In this document: positions 9,944-19,317 of the stretch, one piece after another
Position numbering within the stretch: the first letter of the stretch is position 1
Layout of the letters: the number at the start of each line of letters is the position of its first letter
Origin: Aeoliella mucimassa
GTDB taxonomy: Bacteria > Planctomycetota > Planctomycetia > Pirellulales > Lacipirellulaceae
Reading direction: 5' to 3'
Assembly: GCF_007748035.1 (NCBI RefSeq)
Contig: NZ_CP036278.1
Span: 5,208,001 to 5,272,000 of the forward strand
Length of the DNA stretch: 64,000 bases
The notes under the pieces: generated by a model
The model's database searches: none
What the model was told of the DNA's origin: nothing
The model's input: the letters and a program-made list of their open reading frames with translations, nothing else
Program-made: the position numbers and the translations under genes

Positions 9944-11314
9944 GTGTTTTTCTCAGGCATTATCTCTTGGACTAAGCGACATCGCTTTGTAGCGAGTTGT
10001 CTATTTCTTGTGCTTGTGGTCGCGGGTTTGCGCCAGATTTCATCATGGCGGCGCTGGCAATTAGCGGCATTCGAATATGATCGAATTCGCCAATTGGGGC
10101 TACCGACGAACTCGATAGAGTTGAACACCTACGCCGCGGTATCCGCTGGCACCAGCGACGCTACTCCCATTTGGAACGTTCCCATTGGTCAATCGTTGGC
10201 ATTGAAGAAAGCCCACACCTGGGATTTTCCCCTTTCACGGGATGAATGGGTTTTTCCGCCACTACCGAATACCGAGTGGCCAGACCTCGATAAGGAAGCC
10301 CAATTCATTGCAAGCCAGAATATCTACTACCAATCCGTCGATACCGCGTTAGCAACCGAAGGAGACTGCTGCTACGTTAGTGACTACACCCCTGCCATGA
10401 TATTGCTCCCCCATATCGATGGCCTTCGATCGATTCAACACTTTCTTGTTTTGCGAGCCTATGTCTGGGCTCATCAGGGAGACACAAGAGGGGTAGCTGC
10501 CGACCTCCTGGGGTTGTTGCAGATGGGCGAAACTCTTCATCGAGAGCCAATGCTTGTCTCACAAATTGTTCGTGTCAGCATGCACGACTACAGCCTCGCA
10601 TGCCTCGAACAGTTACTCCCCAGCATTGCCAGCGAAGCCGAAACCTTGGAGTTGATTCAAGCGGAGTTGCTTTCCATCGATTTACGCAAGGGTATGCACC
10701 GAGGTTTAATAGGCCAGCGAGCCTTGGTGGTTGGGGAACTAAACCAGTCCCTCTCAGGACGTTTGCGGGGCGCATGGCATGGCGATGATTCTCTTGCCGT
10801 TTTGCAGGGGCTCGGCGACGTAGAAGAAGAGATTGCACAAGATTGGCCTGTCCCGCTCCAGTTATTAGATCGGTACGACCAAAACATCGACTTTCGCACG
10901 TTTGGCTCTCGCTCTCCTTGGGGGCAACAAGATGTACCACCGTCGGCTCAGCCAGGGATGATTGCTTCGCGGATAGAACTCACCGCGGAAGTCACCGCTC
11001 GGCTCCGAGCCGCAGCCGCGGCGGTCGCTGCGGTTCGATACCATACAGCTACCGGCAACTGGCCGGAGACACTCGAAGCATTGGTGCCGGAGCATCTGGC
11101 CGAAGTGCCCCTCGACCCTTGCACGGGAGAGCCTCTCCGGCTGGCTCGCACCAATACCGAACTTCGCTTCTACAGCGTCGGTGTCGACCGCGTCGACGAT
11201 GGCGGGCAGGAACTGCCAACCGAGTCGCCCGATGGACCACAAGTGCGTCAGGGCGAGCCTGACGTCGTGTTTCGGGTGCCGCTCGACCTCTCCGAACATT
11301 CTAGCGGGCAGTAG
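9944..11314 (+). CDS. membrane-anchored protein of unknown function
   Basis: 456 aa from a GTG at 9944, which has a run of six G at 9934-9939 as ribosome binding site; a TTG at 9929 is an in-frame alternative without one. One N-terminal transmembrane helix (about residues 13-30, FVASCLFLVLVVAGL) is followed by a large soluble, mainly alpha-helical domain. The end has a short motif about conversion of a value set (YHTATGNWPETLEALVP, then DPCTGEPLRL and FYSVGVDRVDDGG) often seen at the C-terminus of planctomycete proteins of this kind. I recognise no catalytic site. The last codons and stop overlap a 34-base repeat (11299-11332). It ends 30 bases before the IS element. Confidence 0.75.
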   Translation: MFFSGIISWTKRHRFVASCLFLVLVVAGLRQISSWRRWQLAAFEYDRIRQLGLPTNSIELNTYAAVSAGTSDATPIWNVPIGQSLALKKAHTWDFPLSRDEWVFPPLPNTEWPDLDKEAQFIASQNIYYQSVDTALATEGDCCYVSDYTPAMILLPHIDGLRSIQHFLVLRAYVWAHQGDTRGVAADLLGLLQMGETLHREPMLVSQIVRVSMHDYSLACLEQLLPSIASEAETLELIQAELLSIDLRKGMHRGLIGQRALVVGELNQSLSGRLRGAWHGDDSLAVLQGLGDVEEEIAQDWPVPLQLLDRYDQNIDFRTFGSRSPWGQQDVPPSAQPGMIASRIELTAEVTARLRAAAAAVAAVRYHTATGNWPETLEALVPEHLAEVPLDPCTGEPLRLARTNTELRFYSVGVDRVDDGGQELPTESPDGPQVRQGEPDVVFRVPLDLSEHSSGQ

Positions 11315-11332
11315 AAGCTGACAACCAGCAAA
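11299..11332. repeat. 34-base dispersed repeat, copy 1
   Basis: Matches 15744-15777 at 27 of 34 positions, including an exact CAACCAGCAAA end. It covers the stop codon of the preceding gene and ends 12 bases before the IS insertion site. Its core GCTG(A)CAACCAGC resembles a small palindrome. Confidence 0.5.
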
Positions 11333-11344
11333 CGCGTACTGTTC

Positions 11345-12508
11345 TAGTACGTCGTCCCGGAAGTCATTTCCTATAGAGTTCAGGGAAGACGCGTTTGGCG
11401 TCTTTTCGATGGAAGGTCCAATTGATTTTGATTTTCTTCCGATTGCGGTCGCGTGAACAGTGGGAGAGTTCGCTTTGAACCTTGTCGAGCGAAGCCAACC
11501 GACGTCCCAGGCATTGTCGCTGTATGGCCGAGATTTCGATCTCGGCCATGTTGAGCCAACTGGCATGCTTGGGGGTAAAATGCCACACAATCCGCTCCAG
11601 CATTGGCCGAGCCGCCTCCTCGCCAAAGGTTTCGATCAACGACTTCTCGTTGTGCGTGTTGAGGTTGTCCATCACCAGATGAACCCGCTCTGCGTCGGGA
11701 TAGCGCTTCAAGAGGTCGCGGACGAACCGGGCGAAGTCGGCTCGCTTGCGGTGACGCTTGGCCTGAACGAATCGCTTGCCCGCCTTCGGCTCGACCGCCA
11801 CGAACACGCTGCAGGTTCCGCAGCGGCGGTACTCGTAGTCCTGCTTCGCGATCTTGCCGGGTGCCGCGGGCTCGGGCGGCCGCGCGTCGTCGACCCTCTG
11901 ATAGGGCTGCTCGTCGAGGCAGACGACCGGCTCGTTCGGGTCGAGCGGCTTCTCGTACTGCTCGAGGACGTCCTCCATCCGCTCACAGAACTCGTCGTTC
12001 AGCTTGGGCACGCACCAAGTTTTTTTCGCCACGGCTTCAGGTCGTGTTCCTTGAGCCACAGCGAGACCTCCGTCACGCTGAGCGAATCGACGAAGCCTTC
12101 CTTCACCGCGTGCTCGCACAACAATTCCAGCGTCCAGCGAGCCCGTCCCTCGGGCGGCTCGCTGCACGCCAGGGCGATTACCTGTTGCTGCTGCCGCTTG
12201 GTGAACTCTGGGGGGCGGCCCGAGCGAGGCGCATCGTACACCGCCCGCTGGACGCCCTCTTCGCAGAACCGCTTTCGGACGGCTCGGACGTTGCGCGTCG
12301 TGCAGCCCACATGCTCGGCGATCTCTTCGTCGGTGCATCCCGAGTCCGATTTCAATAATATCTGGCAGCGACGCACCACTTGCGCCGCGCGGGTGCCTGA
12401 GCGTGCTAGCTGCTCCAAACCTCCACGGGCCTGGTGGTCCAGGCAAACAATGTGCTTTTTCATTCCGCAGCATATAGCAGCGGAATGGATTTCAGGAAAG
12501 ACGTACTA
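11345..12508 (-). mobile_element. IS630-family insertion sequence with TA target duplication
   Basis: A complete element of about 1160 bp. Both ends read CTAGTACGTC inward (11344-11353 and, reversed, 12500-12509), and the 28-base ends match at 22 positions, giving terminal inverted repeats. The TA at 11345-11346 and at 12507-12508 is the target duplication, within CTAG on each side, the site preference known for IS630. It carries one transposase in two frames. The element looks intact and therefore possibly still mobile. It fills the gap between the convergent genes at 9944 and 15055 and hits the stop codon of the latter. Confidence 0.92.
11364..12463 (-). CDS. IS630-family transposase, two frames joined by a -1 frameshift
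   Basis: The upstream frame (12463 to 11999, 154 aa) holds the helix-turn-helix region (TDEEIAEHVGCTTRNVRAVRKRF) and a linker; the downstream frame (to 11364) holds the DDE domain with VCLDEQPYQ, LVMDNLNTH and NMAEIEIS supplying the D, D and E. The frames overlap at seven consecutive A on the coding strand (12026-12020). A -1 slip there turns CGA AAA AAA CTT into a fusion of 366 aa, the normal IS630 transposase length. All catalytic residues are present. Whether the slip is programmed or a real disabling mutation cannot be decided from sequence, but the slippery run argues for programming. Confidence 0.88.
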
Positions 12509-15055
12509 GTCGTTGCTGGCCAGGCGGTCGCCTTTCGGCTCGCTTGTTTGCTTGAGTTGGAAGCTCTCCTCTGGATTATTCTCGCGAGCGCCGGCAGCGG
12601 CCAAGGCTTGCAGCACTTGGGTTTTGGTCACCGTATCGCGGAGCACAATCACCTCGTTCGACCGGCCGGCTGGATAGATCGCCAGCAGCGGAATACTACG
12701 GCTATTGAGTTGCTCGAGGCTGGCTTCGATCTCGGCGTTTTCGTCGGTCCAGTCCGCTTTGATCGCCTGGACGCCATTGGCTTCGACCACTTGCTTAACG
12801 GCCGCCACGTCGATGGCGGTCGCTAAGTTAAACTTACACGTAGGGCACCAGTTCGCGGTGAACTCAAGCAGTACTGGCTTGCCTGTAGCTTGGGCTTCGG
12901 CCAATTGGCTCGGGGTGAATTCTTGCCAGGGAAGTTCGTGCTCTTTCTCCATCCCAAAGCCCACGAATCCAACCGCGGCGGCAACCGAAATACCAACGAA
13001 CCACGAAAAACCGCGAGAGAATCCCGAAGCAGTAATCGGCAATCGGCCACCCAACCAGCAGGCGAACCAGCACGCGACAAGCAGCGCCATGGTAGGGATG
13101 AAGTAATCTTCATTGAGCGTCGACAACAGGTAAACCACGGTGCCAAGTAGCATGAAGGCCATGGCCTGCTTGAAGGTATCCATCCAGGCACCCGGCTTGG
13201 GAATCCACTGCACCAGCGAGGGGAAAGCCCCAATCACCAGGTACGGCAACGCCATCCCCAGGCCGACGAAGAAGAAGATCATGAACGTCGTAAACACGTC
13301 CTGGCCGATCGTGTACCCAAACACCGGACCGAGGAACGGACCACTGCAAGGCGTGGCCAAAATCGTGGTAAGTATGCCTTTGAAAAAGGCACCGCTGTAG
13401 CCTTCGCGCGAGGCCATTTCGGCGGCGGTCGACGATCCGGCAAACCCTGGAATCGGAATCTCCCAGACCCCAAGAAAACTCAAAGCCATCGTGAACACGA
13501 GCACGGTCATGAACACCTTGAACCAGGTTTCGGTGTTCAGCTCGCCCCAGTCGTAATCAGTGGTGGTCGAAAGCCCTAACTGCGGCAACGAAGCCAAGGT
13601 GGCCAGGAACAGGAACACACCGAGCAAACCAGCGACGTAGGCAAGATTGAGCAGGAAGACCCGCGAGCGGCTTTCGCCCCCCTGCTTGGCAAACGACATC
13701 AATTTCAGACCAATCACCGGCAAGACGCATGGCATCAGGTTGAGAATCAAACCACCTACCAGCGCGAGCCCCAGCATGCCGACAAAGCCAATCTTGGCGG
13801 TGTCTTCGCCACCAAATTCGATGATGCGCAGGTTGTTGGGAGCCGGTTTCAGTGTCGGGGCGACCACTGCGGCCAACTCGGCGGCTTGGTCGTACGTGCC
13901 ACGACTGAAGGTGAGGCCAATCGGCTCGAAGCTGGTTGCCTGGGGATCGACGGTGAGCTTCGTCGTAAATTCAACGGCCGACTCAAGTTCGCAACTGCCG
14001 ACACCGGCTTCGGTGAGTTCGCAGGCCTGGTATCCAACGATGCCATTCAATTCGAATTCGCCCGCCCCCACGTCTTCCGACACATCGAACGGCACGACCC
14101 ACACAGCAGTCTTCTCGTGGTAACGCAGGTTGCCAAACCCTTCGACCGCACTGGGGGTCTCAACCACCATCGCGCGGGCTTCGGGCTGGTAGTATTGAAC
14201 GCCGGTGGTCTCCTTCGGCACGATCAGCGTGGGCTGGTTACCGAGTTCGGCTTTCTGTTCTTCGTACGCATTCACGTGCCAGTGGTCGGGCAGTTCGGCT
14301 CGCAGGTACAGGAACACCCGGTCGCCGGGGCGAACCCGCCCGCGGTCGAGCCATCCGTACCAGGTCACCACCGAGCCCTCGGCGCTAAACACGCCGGCTT
14401 CGGCAGGTTGCTCGGGCAGCTTGGGCCCCTTGCTCTTGGTGGAACTCTCTCCCAAGGCAACCGCGCTGGCGGGGTCGGTGACTTCAATCGGCCCGATTGG
14501 TACCCCGGAGCCGAGCTTGGCGACGAACTTGCCATCGAGTTGCAAGCACGATTGCTTGCACGCCTGGGTAGAGTAGGTACCTTTGATCTCAAGCGTTGCA
14601 GGGTCGACACCCTCGGCTATTTCGATCGGCAGATACCAAGTGACAGTTTCTTCGTGTTCTTCGATCCGTACGCCTTTGTAGAGATCGTTGTCGACGTAGG
14701 AATGTGGCTTGGGAATCGCGGCCCATTTGCCGATGGGACGAAACTGCTTCGACTCGGCAAGTTCCAGCTTGGTGGGTTTGGTGCCACCCTTAGGTTGGGT
14801 GATGGAGTAGATGTGCCACTCCGGTTCGATCGTGGCAGTCACCATGAGCACCGCGGGACGATCGTCCGTGGCAGCGGTAAACTGGGCTGCGAAGCTCACC
14901 GGATCTTCTGGCTCACTAACACCACCAATTCCGTCGAGACCGCCATACCCGAAGGAGGGGTCGAAATCCTGCGACACCGCAGGCCGGGTGCCGAGCGAAA
15001 GGGCACACAGGAGCAATAGGGCGAGTCGGATCGAGCAAGCAATGCGTGGCATCAT
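12506..15055 (-). CDS. dsbD: DsbD-like thiol:disulfide interchange protein
   Basis: 849 aa. Signal peptide (about 1-28), two N-terminal DsbD-alpha-like domains (cysteines in QACKQSC and near QACELTEAGVGSC), a membrane domain from about residue 430 with the conserved cysteines in NLMPCVLPVIGLK and TPCSGPFLGPVFGY, and a C-terminal thioredoxin domain with CPTC at 737-740. The protein should carry electrons from cytoplasmic thioredoxin to the periplasm. The duplicated alpha domain makes it longer than the E. coli protein. Its TAG stop codon lies exactly at the right end of the IS element: TA is the target duplication and G is the last base of the element, so the protein sequence was not changed by the insertion. 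Confidence 0.9.
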   Translation of the reverse strand: MMPRIACSIRLALLLLCALSLGTRPAVSQDFDPSFGYGGLDGIGGVSEPEDPVSFAAQFTAATDDRPAVLMVTATIEPEWHIYSITQPKGGTKPTKLELAESKQFRPIGKWAAIPKPHSYVDNDLYKGVRIEEHEETVTWYLPIEIAEGVDPATLEIKGTYSTQACKQSCLQLDGKFVAKLGSGVPIGPIEVTDPASAVALGESSTKSKGPKLPEQPAEAGVFSAEGSVVTWYGWLDRGRVRPGDRVFLYLRAELPDHWHVNAYEEQKAELGNQPTLIVPKETTGVQYYQPEARAMVVETPSAVEGFGNLRYHEKTAVWVVPFDVSEDVGAGEFELNGIVGYQACELTEAGVGSCELESAVEFTTKLTVDPQATSFEPIGLTFSRGTYDQAAELAAVVAPTLKPAPNNLRIIEFGGEDTAKIGFVGMLGLALVGGLILNLMPCVLPVIGLKLMSFAKQGGESRSRVFLLNLAYVAGLLGVFLFLATLASLPQLGLSTTTDYDWGELNTETWFKVFMTVLVFTMALSFLGVWEIPIPGFAGSSTAAEMASREGYSGAFFKGILTTILATPCSGPFLGPVFGYTIGQDVFTTFMIFFFVGLGMALPYLVIGAFPSLVQWIPKPGAWMDTFKQAMAFMLLGTVVYLLSTLNEDYFIPTMALLVACWFACWLGGRLPITASGFSRGFSWFVGISVAAAVGFVGFGMEKEHELPWQEFTPSQLAEAQATGKPVLLEFTANWCPTCKFNLATAIDVAAVKQVVEANGVQAIKADWTDENAEIEASLEQLNSRSIPLLAIYPAGRSNEVIVLRDTVTKTQVLQALAAAGARENNPEESFQLKQTSEPKGDRLASND

Positions 15056-15252
15056 ATTTGGCGGGAGGTGTTGGAGGGAATTGATTGTCGATCGTTGGGC
15101 TAAGCATTCTAGCGATCGCCCGCGGCGGTTAAAACAGCGAATTGCTCGGTGAAAACCGCAATGACTAGCGTAACCTGTACGCTGGGGGGTGCGAAAGATG
15201 TGTCGACACCGAATCTATATACACGCACTACCCACTCAGGCTGTGAGATGTC

Positions 15253-16278
15253 TCACGAAAAACGGCCCTTCTCCGATAAACCCAGCAATTTTGCCAACCG
15301 CTGGGCGAATTGGTCCACTCGCTCGAGGACTGCTTGCGGATCGGCGAAGCGACGCTGCTCGACACTTAGCCACCGCAACCAGTTGCCGAGCGACAGCACC
15401 GTGCCCGCCGCATGCAGTGCGATCACGGTTTGCCGATCACCTTGGCTCAGGGGTTTTACCTGAGCATAGGCGTCGAGGGCCGAGCTCCATTCCGCCGAAT
15501 CGGGCGAGGCCGCCATACCCAGCAGCCGGGCGAGATCGGCCAGCGGGGTGTCGACCCGCACCGCGGCAAAATCGACCAGGCCGGTTACCCGCGATCCGTC
15601 GAATAGCAGGTTGCCGTGCCAGGCATCGCCCCAAATCCATTGTACGCAGGGTTGGGTCGCAGGGATCGCTTGCAATTGCCCGAGCGCCAGGGTGGCCCCC
15701 CGATCGAGGGCATGCGAAGCATCTGGCCAGGCCGGTTGCCAGCTTCTGGCGAGCACCGGGAGCTGGCAACCAGCAAAAACACTAGCCGAGATCTGTTGTT
15801 TTAATTGTTGCAGCTGATCGGCGTATCGCGACCACGGCGGCGACGAGCCCCGGGCCCCGCTGCCAGCCGGCAGGTCGCGGGTCGCCAGGTGCAGTTGCGC
15901 GAGGGCCTCGGCTGCGGCGATCAGCTGACGCTCGTCGGGGGGATGGTCCAAAGCGGCACCAGTCAGCCAGGAGGTCAGCTCCCACTCTTGGTTCGCGGTG
16001 CGATACAGCGGGGTGTTCTGCTGCGAGCAGGTGTGCGGAACTGGCACCGGAATCGCAAAATGGACTGCCAGGTGATTCACGTACCGGTGCGCCCGCAACG
16101 CCTGCTCGTTCCGCTCGGTGGGCCAGCCTTTCAAGGCGTAGGTTCCCCCCGACGACTCGATCCTCCAGAGCGGGTCGGTGGAGAACCTGCCGGTAGTAAC
16201 TGGAGTAGCGGCCGCTCCCGCGACAGCGAGCTGGGGCCAGCCTTGTTGCACAATGGCGATGACTTGCTCCGGAATCAC
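15253..16278 (-). CDS. aminoglycoside phosphotransferase-family kinase
   Basis: 341 aa, kinase-like fold of the APH/choline kinase type. The N-lobe lysine is probably in TYALKGWP; the catalytic loop reads WGDAWHGNLLF, where the usual HGD has become WGD but Asp and Asn remain; the metal-binding Asp is in LVDFAAV. The natural substrate (antibiotic, sugar or amino alcohol) cannot be inferred. A 34-base dispersed repeat lies in frame in the middle of the gene (15744-15777, protein segment near SVFAGCQLPVLARSWQPA), an apparent insertion between the lobes. It is divergent from the protease gene at 16439 and may run with dsbD 197 bases downstream. Confidence 0.8.
   Translation of the reverse strand: MIPEQVIAIVQQGWPQLAVAGAAATPVTTGRFSTDPLWRIESSGGTYALKGWPTERNEQALRAHRYVNHLAVHFAIPVPVPHTCSQQNTPLYRTANQEWELTSWLTGAALDHPPDERQLIAAAEALAQLHLATRDLPAGSGARGSSPPWSRYADQLQQLKQQISASVFAGCQLPVLARSWQPAWPDASHALDRGATLALGQLQAIPATQPCVQWIWGDAWHGNLLFDGSRVTGLVDFAAVRVDTPLADLARLLGMAASPDSAEWSSALDAYAQVKPLSQGDRQTVIALHAAGTVLSLGNWLRWLSVEQRRFADPQAVLERVDQFAQRLAKLLGLSEKGRFS
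15735..15777. repeat. 34-base dispersed repeat, copy 2, with inverted flank
   Basis: 15744-15777 matches 11299-11332 at 27 of 34 positions. With its left flank it forms an inverted repeat, GTTGCCAGCT (about 15735-15744) against AGCTGGCAAC (15761-15770). It lies inside the phosphotransferase gene in frame. A 16-base piece of the same core (1602-1617) occurs in the AddA-like gene. Confidence 0.5.
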
Positions 16279-16316
16279 AAGATGTCCCCAATCGATTGTT
16301 CGTAGGCCAAAATCCT

Positions 16317-16345
16317 TCGACAGGCGGCTAGAAATGTTGTATATT
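16317..16345 (+). promoter_or_regulatory. sigma-70-type promoter for the metalloprotease gene
   Basis: TCGACA at 16317-16322, a 17-bp spacer, TATATT at 16340-16345; five of six bases match in each box. The predicted start near 16352 leaves a leader of about 87 nt. Confidence 0.5.
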
Positions 16346-16438
16346 CTGGGGGCTCCCTACGGCCACCCAGCTTACCCAACCGGTACATTCCCACCTTTAA
16401 CGGTCGTTTCATTACTCACCTTTCGAAGGTCCCTTTCC

Positions 16439-19180
16439 GTGCATCACTTGTATTCCTTCGCGACATTACTCGCCCTGAGCTTGTCCCTCAGCTATTGTGC
16501 CCAGGCAGCGGCCGACGACCAGTCGGACGAGCCGACCCAAGAACAACAAACCGAGATTACCCCCGATCAAATCTCGTCCGACTCCGGACAAGGTGGTAGC
16601 TCCTCGAGCTCTAGCAGATCGAGTGGGTCCTCGTCGGCCAAGTTCCCTGAATACAGCAAGGTGCTCAAAGACACCAGCGTGGAAGAGGGACTCATCAAGC
16701 TGCACAAAGGCGAAGAGAAGCTGTTCTTCGAACTCAAGCCGAGCGATCTCGACAAAGATTTCTTCGTACTCATTACCATCGCCAAGGGTATTGGCCAGCG
16801 GCCGCTCTTGGGTGGTTATAGCTGGGGCTTCGGCGACGACTGGGTCTGGCAGTTCCGCCGGGTAGGCGATCGCATCCACATCGTGCGTCGCAACGTGCGT
16901 TTTGTTGCCGACAAAGGCAGCCCCTCGGCCGAAGCGGTCAAACTGTCTTACAGCGATAGCGTGCTGTACAGCTTGCCAATCGCCACGACCGGCCCTGGTG
17001 GTTCGATCGTGCTCGACATGACTCCCGTACTGATGAGCGATTTGCCTCAAATTGGTCAGGTGCTCTCGGGCTTTTCGTTCTCGCCGTCTAAGAGTAACTG
17101 GGCCGACGTGCAAGCTCACCCGAAGAACGTCGAAGTTCAGGTGGCTGCCACTTACGCCTCGAATGGTAGCTCGAACATGGAATCGGTCCCCGACACGCGC
17201 GGCGTGACCGTTAACGTGCACTACTCCATCAGCAATCTTCCCAAGACCAACTACACTCCGCGTCTAGCCGACGATCGAATTGGTTACTTCTTGACCGTGG
17301 TCAAAGACTACTCGAAGAAGGAATCGGAAGATCGCTTCGTTCGCTACATCAACCGTTGGAATCTTGAGAAATCGGACCCCTCGGCCGAAAAATCGCCTCC
17401 GAAGGAGCCGATCGTGTTCTGGCTCGAGAAGACCATTCCGTTCAAGTATCGCAAGCCGATCCGCGATGGTATTGAAGAGTGGAACAAGGCCTACGAAGAA
17501 GCTGGTTTCTACAACGCGATTGAGGTTCGCCAGCAGCCAGACGACGCCACCTGGGAACCGGGCGACGTTCGCTACAACACGTTCCGCTGGATCACCGCCG
17601 GTGCTGGCTTTGCGATGGGCCCCTCGCGAGTCGACCCGACCACCGGTCAGATTCTCGATGCCGACATCATCTTCGACTCCGACTTCCTGCAATCGTGGAA
17701 GCGGGAGTACGAAACCTTCACCCCCGAGAGCATCGCTGCGATGACCGGTGGTCCGCTCGAGATCGAAGACTACCTGGCCATGCGTGCTCGCCAACCGAGC
17801 TACCTGAACAACGGCCATCAGTCGGGTTGCATGTGTAACCTGCTCGGCGGCATGTCGATGCAGTTTGCCAAGGGCGCTGCGGTGGTTTCGACCCGCAAAC
17901 GCAGCAGCGCAGAGCTCGACAAGATGATCCTGCAGGGCCTGAAGGAAGTTGCCATGCACGAAGTGGGCCATACGCTTGGCCTGCGTCATAACTTTAAGTC
18001 GAGCACTCTGTACTCGATGGATGAGCTGCACGATGTTTCGAAAACCAGCAAAACAGGCCTGACCGGTTCGGTGATGGACTACAATCCCACCAATCTGGCT
18101 CCGATGGGTCAGCCGCAAGGCGATTACTACTCGACCACCATCGGTCCTTACGACCATTGGGCAATTGAATACGGCTACAAGCCGATCAAGGGCTCGAAGC
18201 CGGAAGATGAGCTGGAAGAGCTGGGCAAGATTGCCGCCCGGAGCGGTGAGCCAAACCTGGTGTACTCCACCGACGAAGACACTCGCGGTATCGACCCCGA
18301 CCCGCACAGCAACCGTTTCGATTTCTCGGACAACCTGATTGAGTACGCTCAGCAGGAAGTGCAAGTGGTTGCAGAGACCATGCCGAGCATTGTGGACGAG
18401 CTGGTAGAAGATGGCGAAGGATACGAGCGTGCTCGCCGGGCGTTTGGGCTGTTGCTGTCGTCGCACGGTAAGGCCGTGTTCTTTACCTCGCGTTACGTGG
18501 GCGGCGTGTACGTAAGCCGCAGCCACAAGGGCGATGCAAATGCCCCAGCTCCGCTGGAATTGGTGCCCGCCGAACGCCAACGGGAGGCCTTGAAGTTCGT
18601 CTGCGAGAACATGTTCTCCGCCGAGCCGTTTAACTTCTCGCCTGAGATCTACGACAAACTGGCCGCTTCGCACTGGAGCCACTGGGGCGTGAGCGAGACA
18701 ACTCGCTACGACTACCCGGCCCACGATGCCATCCTCATGTGGCAGGAACGCGTGCTGGAGCAGCTCACCTCGGGTCTGACCCTCGAGCGGATTCACGACT
18801 CGGAACTGAAAACCTCGCCCGACACCGACATGGTGACCGTTGCCGAACTGCTGACCTCGCTTACCGATGCGATGTACCAGGAGCTCAACGGCAACATGGA
18901 AGGCACCGAGTTCACCGCTCGCAAGCCTGCCATATCGAGCCTTCGCCGGAACATCCAACGCAGCTACCTGGACCGCCTGGTTCAGCTCGCGCTTGGCACC
19001 TCGGCCCCGGCCGACTGCCAGACGATGGCCTACAGCGAACTCGGTCGCCTGAAAGGCATGATCGACAAGTTCCTCGAAGCCAACGGCGAGAAACTCGACC
19101 GCTACAGCCAGGCTCACCTCGAGGAGACCTCGGCTCGCATCGAAAGAGTAATGGACTCCCGCTTCGAAGCTCGTCCGTAA
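16439..19180 (+). CDS. secreted zinc-dependent metalloprotease (DUF5117/DUF4953-type, metzincin motif)
   Basis: 913 aa from a GTG at 16439, chosen because it is preceded by AAGG and gives a standard signal peptide (HHLYSFATLLALSLSLSYCAQAAA). A Ser/Gly-rich linker follows (about residues 50-65). The zinc site is HEVGHTLGLRH at 507-517, the extended HEXXHXXGXXH of metzincins, and SVMDYNP about 40 residues on is the Met-turn. Family members are large exported proteases of bacteroidetes and planctomycetes with unknown substrates. In-frame ATGs further upstream would overlap the divergent kinase gene and spoil the signal peptide. Monocistronic between its own promoter and terminator. Confidence 0.87.
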   Translation: MHHLYSFATLLALSLSLSYCAQAAADDQSDEPTQEQQTEITPDQISSDSGQGGSSSSSSRSSGSSSAKFPEYSKVLKDTSVEEGLIKLHKGEEKLFFELKPSDLDKDFFVLITIAKGIGQRPLLGGYSWGFGDDWVWQFRRVGDRIHIVRRNVRFVADKGSPSAEAVKLSYSDSVLYSLPIATTGPGGSIVLDMTPVLMSDLPQIGQVLSGFSFSPSKSNWADVQAHPKNVEVQVAATYASNGSSNMESVPDTRGVTVNVHYSISNLPKTNYTPRLADDRIGYFLTVVKDYSKKESEDRFVRYINRWNLEKSDPSAEKSPPKEPIVFWLEKTIPFKYRKPIRDGIEEWNKAYEEAGFYNAIEVRQQPDDATWEPGDVRYNTFRWITAGAGFAMGPSRVDPTTGQILDADIIFDSDFLQSWKREYETFTPESIAAMTGGPLEIEDYLAMRARQPSYLNNGHQSGCMCNLLGGMSMQFAKGAAVVSTRKRSSAELDKMILQGLKEVAMHEVGHTLGLRHNFKSSTLYSMDELHDVSKTSKTGLTGSVMDYNPTNLAPMGQPQGDYYSTTIGPYDHWAIEYGYKPIKGSKPEDELEELGKIAARSGEPNLVYSTDEDTRGIDPDPHSNRFDFSDNLIEYAQQEVQVVAETMPSIVDELVEDGEGYERARRAFGLLLSSHGKAVFFTSRYVGGVYVSRSHKGDANAPAPLELVPAERQREALKFVCENMFSAEPFNFSPEIYDKLAASHWSHWGVSETTRYDYPAHDAILMWQERVLEQLTSGLTLERIHDSELKTSPDTDMVTVAELLTSLTDAMYQELNGNMEGTEFTARKPAISSLRRNIQRSYLDRLVQLALGTSAPADCQTMAYSELGRLKGMIDKFLEANGEKLDRYSQAHLEETSARIERVMDSRFEARP

Positions 19181-19204
19181 GACTGCTTGTAGTACAGTGA
19201 CTGT

Positions 19205-19253
19205 GGGGCTAACGCTGCTAGCGATGATCGCTGGCAGCTTAGCCCCTTTTTTT
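19205..19253 (+). terminator. rho-independent terminator after the metalloprotease gene
   Basis: GGGGCTAA/TTAGCCCC outer arms with GCTGC/GCAGC inside (one bulged base), followed by seven T. It separates the protease from the PII operon. Confidence 0.88.
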
Positions 19254-19254
19254 G

Positions 19255-19282
19255 TTGGCACCGCACTCTTCGGTACTATGAT
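19255..19282 (+). promoter_or_regulatory. sigma-70-type promoter of the PII operon
   Basis: TTGGCA at 19255-19260, 16-bp spacer, TATGAT at 19277-19282; one mismatch in each box. It begins in the terminator's T-tract region. A sigma-54 -12 element is not present despite the TTGGCAC start. Confidence 0.55.
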
Positions 19283-19317
19283 TGAGCATGGTATCATTCG
19301 TGGCGGAGGACCATAGA

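Noticed and set aside
16178-16438. Upstream extension of the metalloprotease gene
   Set aside because: It would overlap the divergent kinase gene and put about 90 residues before an obvious signal peptide; the GTG at 16439 fits better.
19255-19282. sigma-54 promoter for the PII operon
   Set aside because: TTGGCAC is present but the TTGC element at the required spacing is missing; a sigma-70 pair fits better.
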